Positions 9,381 through 19,800 of a stretch of DNA of 64,000 nt are shown here, in pieces. The stretch is from NCBI GenBank assembly GCA_012103255.1, contig WLXD01000001.1, positions 186,001-250,000 on the forward strand, written 5' to 3'. This stretch comes from Acidobacteriota bacterium. GTDB taxonomy: Bacteria; Acidobacteriota; UBA890; WLXD01. The translations under genes were made by a program, and so were the position numbers. A model generated the notes under the pieces. It was not told the DNA's origin and ran no database searches. It saw nothing but the letters and a program-made list of their open reading frames with translations. Numbering within the stretch: position 1 is the first letter of the stretch; each line of letters opens with the position of its first letter.

Positions 9381-12115
9381 ACCCCGTCGCCCAGCGAATC
9401 CCCGGGCTGGAATTGGCGAGCAGCGTGCTCCAGATCGCAACTCGCGCCTACCCTCGACGTTTCCGCCTCGAGTTCGCCGCTGAAATGCAGTCGGCGTTCG
9501 AGGACCGCTGCACGGACAGCTGGCGCAGCACAGGAAACCGCGGCCTGGCGAATGCAGCGTTCCGATCGATCATCGATGTCGTGCGCTCGGGGCTCATCGA
9601 ACGGCTCCGCCCCTCCGGCTCCTCACACAACAATCGCCTCCCGCAATCCCCGCAGGGACCCAGGAACGTGCTCGCCTCACTTCTTCAAGACACCCGCTTC
9701 GCGATTCGAGTGCTGCTGAAACAGCCTGTCTTCACGGCCGTGGCCATGGTCACTCTCGGCCTCGGCATCGGTGCCAACACCGCAATTTTCTCGCTTACTG
9801 ATGCGCTTCTGGCCCGACCACTGCCCGCGATCGAAAAACAGGACGAACTCTTCGCTTTGTACACGAGCGAAGACGGCGGGCCTTTGAGCGTGTCGTCCTA
9901 CGCGGACTACCGCGATCTCGCCGGGCAGCTGGAAACCGTCGCAGGAATCGCCGCCTACAAGCCGCGCCGGGCGGGGATCGCAACGGCTAGCGGCGGCGTC
10001 GAGCGGATCGACACCACCCTTGTGACCGGGAGCTATTTTGAAACGCTCGGCATCCAGCCGGTGGCCGGAAGGCTGATCGGACCGGCGGACGATGTGGATC
10101 CCGATGGGCATCCCGTCGCCGTGATTTCTTATGGTCTGTGGCAGCGACTGTTCGCCGGCAGCGCCGACGTCGTCAGCGAATCCCTAAGGGTCAACAGGCG
10201 CGCCTTCCGCATCATCGGCGTGGTCCCCGCGGGATTCCGTGGCACTTCGCTCGAGTCGGGACCCGAGCTCTACGTACCGATGGCCATGCAGGCGCATATG
10301 ATGCCGGGCAACGACCTGCTGCTCGATCGCCGCGGGTGGAGCGGCGTTTTGCTTCTCGGCCGTGTCGGCGAAGGCAGGGCGTTAGAGGCCGTCGCGGCAG
10401 AAATCGAGTCCGTGGGGGCCTGGCTGCGCGAGACCTATCGCGCTTCGAGCGAGCGGACCTACCACGTCACGTCGTTCGCCGAGGGGATGTTGCTTCCCAC
10501 GATGCGCGACACCGCCATGCAGGTGGGTGGGCTGCTTGGACTCGTTTCAGGACTCGTACTGCTGATCGCCTGCGTCAACGTCGCCAACCTGCTCCTGGCG
10601 CGGGCAGGACAACGAACGCGGGAACTCGCCGTCCGCCAGGCGCTTGGCGCCGGCCGTCGACGCATCCTCGGGCAGCTGCTTGCAGAAAGCCTTGTCCTGA
10701 GTGCGGCCGGCGGCGCGGTGGGTATCGGCCTTGGGGCTATGCTCGCGCGCACGATCGGCCGTGTGATTCCGAACCTGAGCGTCACCCCCGGGCTCGATGC
10801 CCGCGTGCTGCTCTTCAGCGCCCTGCTCACACTGGCCACCGGGTTGGCGTTCGGCCTCCTGCCCGCCCGTCGCGCCGCGCAGTTCGATGTGACCGCAAGA
10901 CTGCGCGACGGCGGGCCGGGTGTGTCGTCTCGGCAGGGACTGTCTCGCACGCTGGTGGTCGCGCAGGTGGCGATCTCGATTACGTTGCTCGTTACCGCAG
11001 GGCTCTTTGCGCGCACGCTCATCAACCTGAGCCGAGCCGATCTTGGATTCGATCCCGCGGTGGCGACCGTCGGCATCGACCCCATGGCAGTCGGCTACTC
11101 CCTCGACGAAGCGGCCACGGCGTTTGCCGCTGTGCAAGAGCGCGTCGCTGCGATGCCCGGAGTAGAGACGGTGAGCGTGGTGAATGCGCTGCCGGGCTCA
11201 GGCGGCGGTGATGTGAGCTCGTTCGCTCTTGAGGGATACGAACCCGACGGAAGGCCGCCCCGCGCGTTCTTCAATCTCGTCGGGCCCAACTATTTCGAGG
11301 CCATGCGCATCCCAATCGTTGAAGGGCGCGGAATCACCGCGAGCGATGACCTCGGAGGTCGGGGCGCACTGGTGGTGAATGAATCGCTAGCGGCTCAGAT
11401 CGAAGACGCCTTGGGAGAGGCCGCACTCGGTGCCCGGCTGAGCGGGAACGGGCCGGACGGTCCGTGGATGGAGGTTGTCGGCATCGCCGCGGACAGCATG
11501 ACTGCGAGCATTGGCGCGGGCCCGCGTCCTGTCGCGTACCTGCCCCAACGCCAAACCGCCATGATGTCGCTCGCCGGTCGGCTCGTGCTGCTGGTTCGGG
11601 CGGGAAACACGCCCGAGACTGTGCTCGGCGATGTGGTTGCAGCCGTCCGAGAACTCGATGGGGAACTCCCACTCTTCGCGGTCGGCACGTTGCGAACACA
11701 TCTCGACAACGCCCTCGCCCAGGAGCGGGCCACGGCCGTCGCGATCGCCGTCGCCGCGCTGCTAGCGCTGGGTCTGGCCCTCGTAGGCGTATACGGAATC
11801 CTGGCCTGCACGGTTGACCAGCGGTCTACCGAGCTTGGTGTCCGGATGGCCCTCGGAGCTGACGGCAGTCACCTGGTGGGACTCGTCTTGCGGCAAGCGA
11901 TTCTTCTCATCGCCATCGGCTCCGTCATCGGACTCGGTGCATCAGCGGCGCTCGGCACCGTGGTCGAAGGCTTCCTGTTCGAGGTGCCAACCGTCGACGT
12001 GGTCACGTACGGTGCCGTGATCGGCCTCATGCTGCTCGTCAGTCTTGCGGCAGCCTGGATCCCTGCGCGCCGAGCCACTCGGCTCGATCCGGTGCGCGCC
12101 CTGCGCGCCGAGTAG
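9377..12115 (+). CDS. ADOP-type duplicated MacB/FtsX permease (second copy)
   Basis: This 912-aa permease starts at TTG 9377, overlapping the padR stop. A cytosolic N-terminal stretch of about 100 residues (with [14 protein letters not shown], the arm typical of ADOP) precedes [19 protein letters not shown] and the first span [17 protein letters not shown]. The MacB-like periplasmic domain is followed by spans around [21 protein letters not shown] second unit ends with [19 protein letters not shown] and two C-terminal spans. No nucleotide-binding motifs occur, so any ATPase would have to come from elsewhere. Confidence 0.92.
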   Translation: MNPVAQRIPGLELASSVLQIATRAYPRRFRLEFAAEMQSAFEDRCTDSWRSTGNRGLANAAFRSIIDVVRSGLIERLRPSGSSHNNRLPQSPQGPRNVLASLLQDTRFAIRVLLKQPVFTAVAMVTLGLGIGANTAIFSLTDALLARPLPAIEKQDELFALYTSEDGGPLSVSSYADYRDLAGQLETVAGIAAYKPRRAGIATASGGVERIDTTLVTGSYFETLGIQPVAGRLIGPADDVDPDGHPVAVISYGLWQRLFAGSADVVSESLRVNRRAFRIIGVVPAGFRGTSLESGPELYVPMAMQAHMMPGNDLLLDRRGWSGVLLLGRVGEGRALEAVAAEIESVGAWLRETYRASSERTYHVTSFAEGMLLPTMRDTAMQVGGLLGLVSGLVLLIACVNVANLLLARAGQRTRELAVRQALGAGRRRILGQLLAESLVLSAAGGAVGIGLGAMLARTIGRVIPNLSVTPGLDARVLLFSALLTLATGLAFGLLPARRAAQFDVTARLRDGGPGVSSRQGLSRTLVVAQVAISITLLVTAGLFARTLINLSRADLGFDPAVATVGIDPMAVGYSLDEAATAFAAVQERVAAMPGVETVSVVNALPGSGGGDVSSFALEGYEPDGRPPRAFFNLVGPNYFEAMRIPIVEGRGITASDDLGGRGALVVNESLAAQIEDALGEAALGARLSGNGPDGPWMEVVGIAADSMTASIGAGPRPVAYLPQRQTAMMSLAGRLVLLVRAGNTPETVLGDVVAAVRELDGELPLFAVGTLRTHLDNALAQERATAVAIAVAALLALGLALVGVYGILACTVDQRSTELGVRMALGADGSHLVGLVLRQAILLIAIGSVIGLGASAALGTVVEGFLFEVPTVDVVTYGAVIGLMLLVSLAAAWIPARRATRLDPVRALRAE

Positions 12116-12135
12116 GACGAGGTTCTCCGAGCGGC

Positions 12136-12175
12136 TTGAATTGCTCGTCATATTATGTAACTAATTAGTTACATA
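12136..12175 (+). promoter_or_regulatory. ArsR operator (22-bp perfect palindrome) abutting the start codon
   Basis: Bases 12154-12175 form a perfect palindrome with core GTAACTAATTAGTTAC; its last base is the A of the arsR ATG. TTGAAT at 12136-12141 and TAACTA at 12158-12163 (spacing 16) would start transcription at or next to the ATG. No Shine-Dalgarno sequence fits between, so a leaderless, self-repressed transcript is likely. Confidence 0.65.
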
Positions 12176-12522
12176 TGAAAACCGACTCGTTCGATTCCAT
12201 CTTCCAGGCGCTGGCCCACCCGGCCCGCCGCCGCATGCTCGACATCGTGAAGGACACCCCCGGTTGCAACGTCAACGACGTGGCGGCGGCCTTCGAGATG
12301 ACGCGCATCGGCGTGATGAAGCACCTGGCCAAGCTCGAAGAGGCGGGATTGATCCACTCCGAGAAGTCGGGGCGGGACCGCCGCCTCTATTTCAACATCG
12401 TGCCCATTCAGCTCATCTACGACCGCTGGACCATGGAGTACAGCGGCTGGTGGGCCGGGCGCATGGTCGACATCAAGTACGCCATCGAAGCCGGCACCAA
12501 CCCCCAGGAGCCCGATGCCTGA
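12175..12522 (+). CDS. ArsR-family helix-turn-helix regulator
   Basis: This 115-aa protein has the ArsR/SmtB winged helix: ALAHPARRRMLDIV, then the recognition region MTRIGVMKHLAKLEEAGLI and the wing EKSGRDRRLYF. It lacks the Cys-rich metal site of arsenic sensors. It belongs to the non-metal group that is commonly paired with AHSA1/SRPBCC proteins, and indeed overlaps such a gene by 8 bases. The start is placed at the ATG directly after the palindrome because later Met codons would remove the first helix. Confidence 0.92.
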   Translation: MKTDSFDSIFQALAHPARRRMLDIVKDTPGCNVNDVAAAFEMTRIGVMKHLAKLEEAGLIHSEKSGRDRRLYFNIVPIQLIYDRWTMEYSGWWAGRMVDIKYAIEAGTNPQEPDA

Positions 12523-13054
12523 AACCGAGACCTTCGTATCCAAGATCTTCATCGCGGGATCGATCGATGCCGTCTGGCGCGAGATCACCAAGACCGACGA
12601 GCCCCAGGGCGCGATGTTCAACAACCGCATGCACACCGACGGCCTCGCCCTGGGCGGGCAGATCCGCATGCGCACGCCGGACGGCAAGTACACCGGCGTG
12701 ATCGGCGAGATTCTCGAATTCGATCCGCCGCACCGCTTCGCACACACATTCCGGTTCACCCATCTCGAGGACGCGGAGTGCGTGGTGAGCTATGACCTCA
12801 AGGAGGTCGATGGCGGCGTAGAGTTCACCCTCACTTCGAAGGGCGTCGCGGTCGGCAGCAAGACTGCCAAGCAGATGAAGAGCGGCGGCGGATTCATTTG
12901 CAAGACGCTCAAGGCAATCGTCGAGAAGGGTCGCCTGCCGCTGCACGTCTGGACGATCTACCACGTCCTCAAGGCACTCTCGTTCATGGCGCCTGCCGCC
13001 ACCAAGTCGGAGAACTGGCCCCTCAAAGGCAACGGCGACGCCCAGCCCGCCTGA
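12515..13054 (+). CDS. SRPBCC/AHSA1-family ligand-binding protein
   Basis: This 179-aa protein matches the START-like AHSA1 (Hsp90-activator-homology) fold. A beta strand runs TETFVSKIFIAGSIDAVWRE, followed by LALGGQIRMRTPDGKYTGVIGEILEFDPPHR (positions ~48-78) and FTHLEDAECVVSYDLKEVDGG. Family members bind hydrophobic ligands and often sit behind an ArsR regulator as here. The C-terminal ~60 residues extend past the usual domain and contain a possible amphipathic helix. The ligand is unknown. Confidence 0.85.
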   Translation: MPETETFVSKIFIAGSIDAVWREITKTDEPQGAMFNNRMHTDGLALGGQIRMRTPDGKYTGVIGEILEFDPPHRFAHTFRFTHLEDAECVVSYDLKEVDGGVEFTLTSKGVAVGSKTAKQMKSGGGFICKTLKAIVEKGRLPLHVWTIYHVLKALSFMAPAATKSENWPLKGNGDAQPA

Positions 13055-13080
13055 CGCCTCAACCTCATACGAAGACCACC

Positions 13081-13593
13081 ATGCCCACCTCCCCGACATC
13101 GCGCGTCGCCGTCATCGGCCTTGCCGTGGTCCTGCTGGCCACCCCCGTCCTCACTGCTCCCGCAGCAGAGTCGAGCGCTGACCCGCTCGCCGGCTTTGAA
13201 CACCTGATCGGTGGCACCTGGACAAGCAGCAGCTCCGACCACACTTTCGAATGGGGGGTTGGCCGCAAGTACGTTCGAGCCAACACCTACTTCGTCGATG
13301 AGTCCGGCGAACCGAAACTCGTCGGCCAAGGTATCTGGTACTGGGATCCAGCAGCCGAAGTCATCAAGGGCATCTCGCTTGCGATCGACATGCCGTTCGA
13401 CGTCATGGAGATGCGCTCGCGTTTCGACGGCGAACGACTCATCAACGAACTCACCACCATCGCTGCGGACGGCAACAAGGGTGCATACGTCGAAACGTGG
13501 GACTTCACCGGGCCAAACGCCTACGAGTGGAACCTGCACGAGGGTGATCTCGACGCTCCCGTGATGATGAGCGACACCTTTACGCGCCGCTGA
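13081..13593 (+). CDS. Small secreted beta-barrel-like protein (DUF1579-like)
   Basis: The protein is 170 aa with an N-terminal signal peptide (hydrophobic VAVIGLAVVLLATPVLTAPA, cleavage near residue 27). The mature part starts with FEHLIGGTWTSSS and has regularly spaced aromatic strands (YFVDESG, GIWYWDP, ETWDFTGPNAYEWNL). This resembles the DUF1579/lipocalin-like group of small binding proteins. It lies 26 bases after the AHSA1 gene, so it is probably in the ArsR-controlled operon. The ATG at 13081 gives the signal peptide directly. Family membership is tentative. Confidence 0.7.
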   Translation: MPTSPTSRVAVIGLAVVLLATPVLTAPAAESSADPLAGFEHLIGGTWTSSSSDHTFEWGVGRKYVRANTYFVDESGEPKLVGQGIWYWDPAAEVIKGISLAIDMPFDVMEMRSRFDGERLINELTTIAADGNKGAYVETWDFTGPNAYEWNLHEGDLDAPVMMSDTFTRR

Positions 13594-13630
13594 CCTCGCG
13601 GCGGCGGCAATGCGCTCGCGCGCCGGGCTC

Positions 13631-13669
13631 TTGGTCTGACAATGTCATATGTGGTATGACATTGTCAGA
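13631..13669 (+). promoter_or_regulatory. Long palindromic operator of the third PadR-ADOP pair
   Basis: The arms TCTGACAATGTCATA (13635-13649) and TATGACATTGTCAGA (13655-13669) are perfectly complementary over 15 bases with a 5-base spacer. TTGGTC (13631-13636) and TATGAC (13655-13660) give a possible promoter within it. The site ends 23 bases before the padR ATG. It has the TGACA/TGTCA half-sites seen in several PadR operators. Confidence 0.7.
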
Positions 13670-13692
13670 TCAACTCAACGGAGCGCGATGTC

Positions 13693-14013
13693 ATGGCGCG
13701 GAATATCGGCGACCTTCAACAGCTCGTGATGCTTGCGATCGCCCGCCTGGGCGACGGTGCCTACGGCGGTTCCGTTCGGGATGAACTCGAACGCGTCGGG
13801 CAGCGATCCGTGTCCGTCAGCACGGTCTACGTCACGATGGTCCGTCTCGAAGCCGACGGTCTGGTTGCCTCGCGCCGCGAGGCTGGTGGACCCGACGCCC
13901 ACGGTGGCCGCAGGCGACGATTCTTCGCGCTGACTGCGGAGGGCAAGCGCACTCTCGTCGCGTCGCGCCAGTCGTTCGCCCGCATGTGGGACGGGCTGGA
14001 ACTGGAAGGATGA
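13693..14013 (+). CDS. PadR-family transcriptional regulator (third)
   Basis: This 106-aa protein has PadR features: LQQLVMLAIARLGDGAYGGS, the VSTVYVTMVRLEADGLV recognition helix, and an Arg-rich wing (GGRRRRFFALTAEGKRTL). It overlaps the following permease gene by 4 bases (ATGA). It sits directly downstream of the strongest palindrome in the window. Confidence 0.92.
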   Translation: MARNIGDLQQLVMLAIARLGDGAYGGSVRDELERVGQRSVSVSTVYVTMVRLEADGLVASRREAGGPDAHGGRRRRFFALTAEGKRTLVASRQSFARMWDGLELEG

Positions 14014-15371
14014 CGCGGCCGCCGCGGCTCGCAGCCCGCCTGCTGGAGTTCGTCGTTCCGTCGCCGTACGGCGCGGATCTGCTCGCCGAACTCGACGATG
14101 CGTATCTTGCTCGCGCGGCCGGCGGCCGACTCGCGCAGATGCGAGCCACCGCGTGGTACTGGCGCCAGGTCGTATCGGGCAACACGTTCCGACTTCGTGC
14201 CGCGGCGACAGAGCTCCGCAACGCGCCCTTGCGATCCGGGGCAACGGACCCCGGCCCGACGAAACTCCCGAGCGGTTCCGACGACGTCCGTTTCGCCGTG
14301 CGGTCACTTCTCAGCGCGCCGCGCTACAGCGTAGCCGCCATCCTGGCGCTCGCGCTCGGCATCGGCGCTGTGACATCGATCTACAGCACCGTCGGCGGCA
14401 TGATCCGCAATCCACTGCCCTTCGAAGACCTAGAGACGCTCCTCGCGGTGGGCGAGGACAAGTCGCGTTTCACGATCCAGGAGGACGCCGAAGCCTGGCT
14501 GCACTACGCCGACTACTCCTACGTGGAGGAACTGCCGGCCTTCTCGGGCATCGCCGGTCTCCGCCTGCGATTCGCGACGCTCACGTCCCCGGGCGAACCG
14601 TTGGACGTGGTCGTCTACGAGGCAACGGCCAACTACTTCGACTTCTCCGGACTCGTCGCGCTTCACGGCCGGCTGCCGAGTACGTCGCAAATGCGCGACG
14701 GCAGCGTAGCGGTGTTGAGCCACGAGTTCTGGCAGCGTCGTTTCGCGGGTCGCCCGGACGTTGTCGGGGAAGAGCTGCACATGGCCGATACCGAGGCCGT
14801 CGTCGTAGGCGTCCTCCCACCGGGAGCTACGTATCCCGCCGGCACTGATCTCTACCTGCCGCTGCGGCTGGCGCCGGAGCTATCGGCCTCATTCGATCGC
14901 GGACGCCTGACGGCTCTCGCTCGACTCGCTCCTGATGTGTCGCTGACGCAGGCGCGCGCCGCGCTGACGGCGACCTCGGACAGGATCGCCGCGGTAGCGC
15001 CGGATTCGCACGCCCAACATCGTCTCGCGGCGATGCCGGTCCGCGAACTCGCGACGTTCGGCAGCAGCCGGCTCATCGCTTTCCTTGATGGGGGCGGCGA
15101 TCTTCCTGCTGCTGCTCGTTTGCGCCAACGTTGCGAGCCTGCAGTTGGCGCGCACCACAGCGCGCGGCAGCGAGATCGCCGTTCGGGTGGCCCTCGGGTC
15201 GAGCAGACTGCGACTGATCCGCCAGCTCCTCGTCGAGAGCCTGTGCCTGTCGCTCGTGGGCGCACTGTTGGGCAGCGTGCTGGCGGTCTGGGGCAGCGGA
15301 CTTCTGCGACAACAACTCGGACACCCCTCGATCCGGTTCTTCTTCTACGGCGCCGACGGAATCGGGGTTGA
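14010..15371 (+). CDS. ADOP-type permease, 5-prime part, frameshifted (third copy)
   Basis: Translation from ATG 14010 gives a normal ADOP N-terminal half: the cytosolic arm LLEFVVPSPYGADLLAELDD, DVRFAVRSLLSAPRYS, the first span (GIGAVTSIYSTVGGMI) and the periplasmic core. It runs to about base 15084. There the expected hydrophobic span should follow SSRLIAFL, but the frame reads into DGGGDLPAAARLRQRC and a meaningless Arg-rich tail to 15371. The missing span is in the next frame. One surplus T in TTCCTTGATGGG explains this exactly. It may be a sequencing error, a real inactivating mutation or a recoding site. Only 14010 to about 15084 is ADOP-like. Confidence 0.8.
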   Translation: MTRPPRLAARLLEFVVPSPYGADLLAELDDAYLARAAGGRLAQMRATAWYWRQVVSGNTFRLRAAATELRNAPLRSGATDPGPTKLPSGSDDVRFAVRSLLSAPRYSVAAILALALGIGAVTSIYSTVGGMIRNPLPFEDLETLLAVGEDKSRFTIQEDAEAWLHYADYSYVEELPAFSGIAGLRLRFATLTSPGEPLDVVVYEATANYFDFSGLVALHGRLPSTSQMRDGSVAVLSHEFWQRRFAGRPDVVGEELHMADTEAVVVGVLPPGATYPAGTDLYLPLRLAPELSASFDRGRLTALARLAPDVSLTQARAALTATSDRIAAVAPDSHAQHRLAAMPVRELATFGSSRLIAFLDGGGDLPAAARLRQRCEPAVGAHHSARQRDRRSGGPRVEQTATDPPAPRREPVPVARGRTVGQRAGGLGQRTSATTTRTPLDPVLLLRRRRNRG

Positions 15372-16677
15372 TGGAGGGGTCCTGATCTTCGCGACTTTCG
15401 CCGCAACGGCCGCCGCGATCGTGTCCGGGCTGGCGCCCGCGCTGCACGGTTCACGCGCCGACCTGAGCGATGTGCTCAAGCCGGGCACGAGAGGAGGCGG
15501 TGCTGGTGGAGGCAACCGGTTGCGCAACACCTTCGTGGTGATCGAAATCGTGCTGGCCGTCGTGCTCCTCGCGGGCGCGGCCTACATGAGCCGATCCGTA
15601 GGGAGCCTCGTGGCGTTCCAGCGTGGACTCGATACCGAGACGTCGCTGTTGGCGGTTCGACTCCGCGGCGAGGCCTTTGCCGAACCCGAGCAACGTGCTG
15701 CATTCGCCCGCACCACCCTGGAGGCGATCACCGCGATGCCCGGAATGACCGCCGTCGGACTGTCGAGTTCCACGCCGGGAGTTCTTGGGTCACGGCCGGC
15801 AGAGTTCGAGATCGATGGACGCGAGCCCGCCAACTCCGCGCCTCTGGCGGAACGTCATCATGTCAGCGCCGGCTACTTCGACGCCCTCGGCGTCCGAATC
15901 ATCGCTGGACGCGCACCGCATCAGGCCGAGGTCGAGGATGGCGCGCATGTAGTGGTGGTCAGCAGCGCGCTCGCCGACAGGTACTGGCCCAACGATGACG
16001 CGATCGGAGGTCGTCTCCGCTTCCAGGACGAGTCCTGGCTGACCATCGTCGGCGTTGCAGCCGACGTAAGTCGAGCATGGAACGACTCCGCGCCCGCGCG
16101 AGCGATCTATCGGCCCTACACGCACTCTGCGCCGACGAGTCTGGTGTTCGCCATCGCAACGGCCAATCCCGACGCCGTCCTCCCCGCAGCTCGGGCACGA
16201 ATCTGGGAGGCAGAACCTCGCCTACCGATCGAGAGCCATCGCACGGTGGCCGACGCGATCGCGGAGCGTTCGATGCTGTACCGCCCCGTGATGAGCATGG
16301 CGTCGATGTTCGCCACCGCGGCCTTCCTACTCGCGCTAGCCGGCATCTACTCCGTCACGTCCTACGCGGCTACCCAACGAACCTGGGAGATAGGCGTACG
16401 CATGGCACTCGGGGCCAACTCTGCGGACGTCGTCCGGCTCTTCGTGAGCCAGGCGGTGCGGCTGGTCCTCGTCGGGCTGGCGCTCGGACTTCCAGCGGCG
16501 TGGATGCTCACCCGTGCGCTTGCAGCCTTCGGACGAGGAATGACCACGGACGTGGACGCGACCGTCGTCCTGGCGGCGCTGTCCACAGCGGTGGTACTCG
16601 CGGCCGCGTTGGCCAGCTATCTGCCGGCCCGCGGCGCGGGCAAGACCGACCCGGCCACGACGCTTCGCTCCGAGTAG
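15085..16677 (+). CDS. ADOP-type permease, 3-prime part, frameshifted (third copy)
   Basis: This is the continuation of the third ADOP in the +1 frame. It starts inside the membrane span GAAIFLLLLVCANVASLQLA that the 5-prime part lacks, followed by [18 protein letters not shown], the second MacB-like core and the terminal spans after IYSVTSYAATQRTWEIGVR. TTG 15085 and ATG 15088 are possible starts, but no ribosome-binding site precedes them, so independent translation is doubtful. Joined, the two parts give about 889 residues, the normal ADOP length. Confidence 0.8.
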   Translation: MMGAAIFLLLLVCANVASLQLARTTARGSEIAVRVALGSSRLRLIRQLLVESLCLSLVGALLGSVLAVWGSGLLRQQLGHPSIRFFFYGADGIGVDGGVLIFATFAATAAAIVSGLAPALHGSRADLSDVLKPGTRGGGAGGGNRLRNTFVVIEIVLAVVLLAGAAYMSRSVGSLVAFQRGLDTETSLLAVRLRGEAFAEPEQRAAFARTTLEAITAMPGMTAVGLSSSTPGVLGSRPAEFEIDGREPANSAPLAERHHVSAGYFDALGVRIIAGRAPHQAEVEDGAHVVVVSSALADRYWPNDDAIGGRLRFQDESWLTIVGVAADVSRAWNDSAPARAIYRPYTHSAPTSLVFAIATANPDAVLPAARARIWEAEPRLPIESHRTVADAIAERSMLYRPVMSMASMFATAAFLLALAGIYSVTSYAATQRTWEIGVRMALGANSADVVRLFVSQAVRLVLVGLALGLPAAWMLTRALAAFGRGMTTDVDATVVLAALSTAVVLAAALASYLPARGAGKTDPATTLRSE

Positions 16678-16758
16678 GCCCCCCGCCGGCCCTGATACGC
16701 CGAAACGGCACCGCGGGGATCGCGAGCCCCCCGACCCGCTGCCCCGAGATGCCGCTCA

Positions 16759-16788
16759 AGACGGGGCACACCGCGAGTGTGCTCGTCT
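16759..16788. terminator. Hairpin between convergent ADOP and tricorn genes
   Basis: GCACAC (16766-16771) pairs with GTGTGC (16777-16782) and the outer AGACG (16759-16763) pairs with CGTCT (16784-16788), with a small internal bulge. It lies in the 152-base convergent gap and may end transcription on one or both strands. No T-run follows, so the call is weak. Nothing else is seen in 16678-16829. Confidence 0.3.
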
Positions 16789-16829
16789 CCCCGACAATTC
16801 GAAGCTCGGGTGGGATCGGATGCGCTAGA

Positions 16830-19800
16830 TCACTGGTCCCGTCGCGGATACTGGAACCGCAGGTCTGGGTACGTGGGAGCGGCGGGAATCGCGCGCGGAT
16901 CCTCGGCGATCTGTTGCAACAGATAGTCGATCGCGGCGTCGAGTTGCTGGTCCTCACCGTTGTACGTAGCGTGCGGCATATTGACCACCTCGATGTCGGG
17001 CACAACGCCCCAGCCCTCGATGAGCCACTCGCCTTCGGGCCCGTAAACACCCATCATCGGGGCGCGCGCGATGCCGCCGTCGCTCAGACGGTTCACCCCC
17101 GAGAGCCAGATCTCGCCGCCCCACGTACGGGCACCGATGACCGGACCCATGCCGAGTCGCCGGAACCCCTCGGCGAACGCCTCACCGTCCGACGCAGTGT
17201 TTTCGTCGACCAGCACGACCATGTGACCCCGGAAGGCGTACTGCATGTTCCAGGTCGGACGACCCACTCTCGTCTTCCAGTAGAACCAGGCCTGTCGCAT
17301 CAGGTCTTCGAGAATGATGCTGTCGATGTTGACGCCGCGATTGCGTCGCACATCGATGATCAACCCGGGACGATCGTAGACGGGGTAGAACTGGCGGTAC
17401 CAGGAGTTGATGTCGCCGCCACCCATCGCGCGCAGGTGCACGTAGCCCACCTGGCCCTCGGCCTTGTCTTCGACCTCGAGTCGCCGGGTGTACTCCCAGT
17501 CGCTGTAACGCAGGTTCAACTCGTTGGAGATCGGACGGACGATAACGTCGCGGCTGTCTCCGCCGTCGCCTGGGGCCACACGCAGCAGCACCTGCTTGTT
17601 CTGTTGGTTGCGGAGCAGGGCGCCGATATGTCGCACGGACAACGTATCGACACCGTTGATCATCTCGATCACGTCGCCCTCGGCGATCCCGAGATCGGGG
17701 TCGGCGAGCGGTGAGAGTTCGTCGGGATAATCCGGGTCGTTCTGATAGATGTAGTCGATCAGATAGCCACCGGCGCCCGCGTCGCGGTAGAGCCTGGCGC
17801 CGAGGCTCGCGACGGCGATATCGTCGTCGCCCTCGCGCATGTCGCCGCCGCGCACACTCGTGTGCAGTGCAGACAACTCGCCGATCACGCGACCGATGAG
17901 ATGGTTGAGTTCGTCCCGGGTGGTGATCCGTCCCACGAGCTCAAGGTACTTCTCGAGCACGACGTCCCACGCCAGTCCGTGCATCCCGGGGTCATACAAG
18001 TAGTCGCGCTCCAGGCGCCAGGCGTCGATGAATAGCTGGCGGAAGTCGGCCGCCACGTCCATCGAGAAGGACCAGCCACTGAGGTCGACCCGGTGGTCGG
18101 AGATGTTGCCGGCACTGCGAGCCCTGGCATCGATCACGAAGATGTCGCGACCACGACGCACCATCAGTTTCTTGCCGTTGGCCGATAGCTCGTAGCCGCC
18201 GATCCCTTCGACGATCGTTGCGGCCTCCGGGTCGTCGTTGCCAATCGCCAGACCCATCAGGTGGCCGCGGAAGCCTGCCGTCTCACGAGCTCGCCAGAAC
18301 AGCGCGCCATCGTTGACGCTCAGGTTCGAATAGTTGCCGGGCTCGACCGGAACCTCGCGAACCCTCCGCTGAATACCATCGACGTCGATAGCCATCGAGG
18401 ACTTGGCGGCATCGTCGTTCGCCTCGTCCGCTTCGTCCGACTCGGGCGCGGCGGCACGACTGAGCTCGTCCGCCGGCTTGAAGGGCGAACGCATGCCCGC
18501 CTGAAGCGACACCTCGTAGATCTTCAGCGTGCTGTCGAAATACGGCGCTGGCGCGCGCGGGCCCCACGGGCTACCCACCGAGGTGCGGAGGTTCCGATCC
18601 GACAGGAAGTACAACCATTCGCCGTCTGCGCCGAATGCAGGGCTATAGCTGTTTACCCGATCCGAGGTGACCGCAACGCGCGTGCCGGTGGACACCTCGT
18701 ACAGCCACACCTGCGCGAACGTGTTCATCGCGCTCTGTACGTACGCGAGCCAGCTCCCGTCGGGCGACCAGGCCGCCGCGCCGAGCCCCTCGCGATTTGT
18801 CGATATCAGCGTCTGCTGACTCGTGGCCACCTCGAGTAACCAGCGATCGTTGTTGTTGTCCGTGTAGGTAACGTGGGCGCCATCGGGAGACGGAATGCCC
18901 GTGAAGCGCAGGATTTCGCCGTCGTTGGTAATGCGATTGCCGTCGCCGACGCCGTTGGCCGGCAACGACGTGAACTCGAGTTCGCCGGTCTCGTCGGTCA
19001 GCGCGAGGAGTTCATCACCGTCGGGCATGAAGACGACGTCGCGGTAGCGAACGCCCTCGCTGCGCGATGCCTGGACGAGACGCCCCGAACCGACTGGTGC
19101 GACGAACACGCGGCCGCGGGCGGTGAGCACGACGCTCTCGCCCTCAGGGTGAACATGCGCAGACGATAGGTAGTCGCCTGGCTCGTCGACCCATTTCTCG
19201 CGGAGCTGATCGAAATCGGACGCCAGGGAGATCGGCACCATCGAGTTGCCGCCGCTGGCGATGTCATAGACCCAGATATCCGCGCCTATCTGGTAGGCGA
19301 TGCGACCCTGCGCGAGCGATGCTTCTTTGGCATCCCAGCCGCTGTGGCTCGTGTGCTGAGTCGCGCCGTTGCCATCGGCATCGATGGACCAGATGTTCAT
19401 CGTGCCGTCGCGGTCCGAAATGAAGTAGAGCCGGCCATCCCACCACATCGGCGTGTGGCTCTCGCCGTCGTAGTCGAGTGTGAGCGGCGCAGCCTCGCTC
19501 ATTCCCCGCTCGAACTTCCAGATCTTGCGCGCGGTGCCGCCCTCATAGCGCTTCGTCACGTTCCCGTGGAACCGCGGCCGAACGAAGAACAACGTTGAGT
19601 CGGTGTCGCCATAGCTCGCCTCGCTCGCATCGGCCAACGGCACGGGGCCGCGGGTGTTCGACGCGAGGTCGAGTTCTACAAGCTGATACGACGGCAGCGT
19701 CGAATACCGCGTGGTGGTGTAGGCGAGCTGGCCGTCGGGCGTCCAGCCGATCGGCGTCGATACGTCGGCTTCATACGTCTGTCGCACAGGCAATCCGCCC

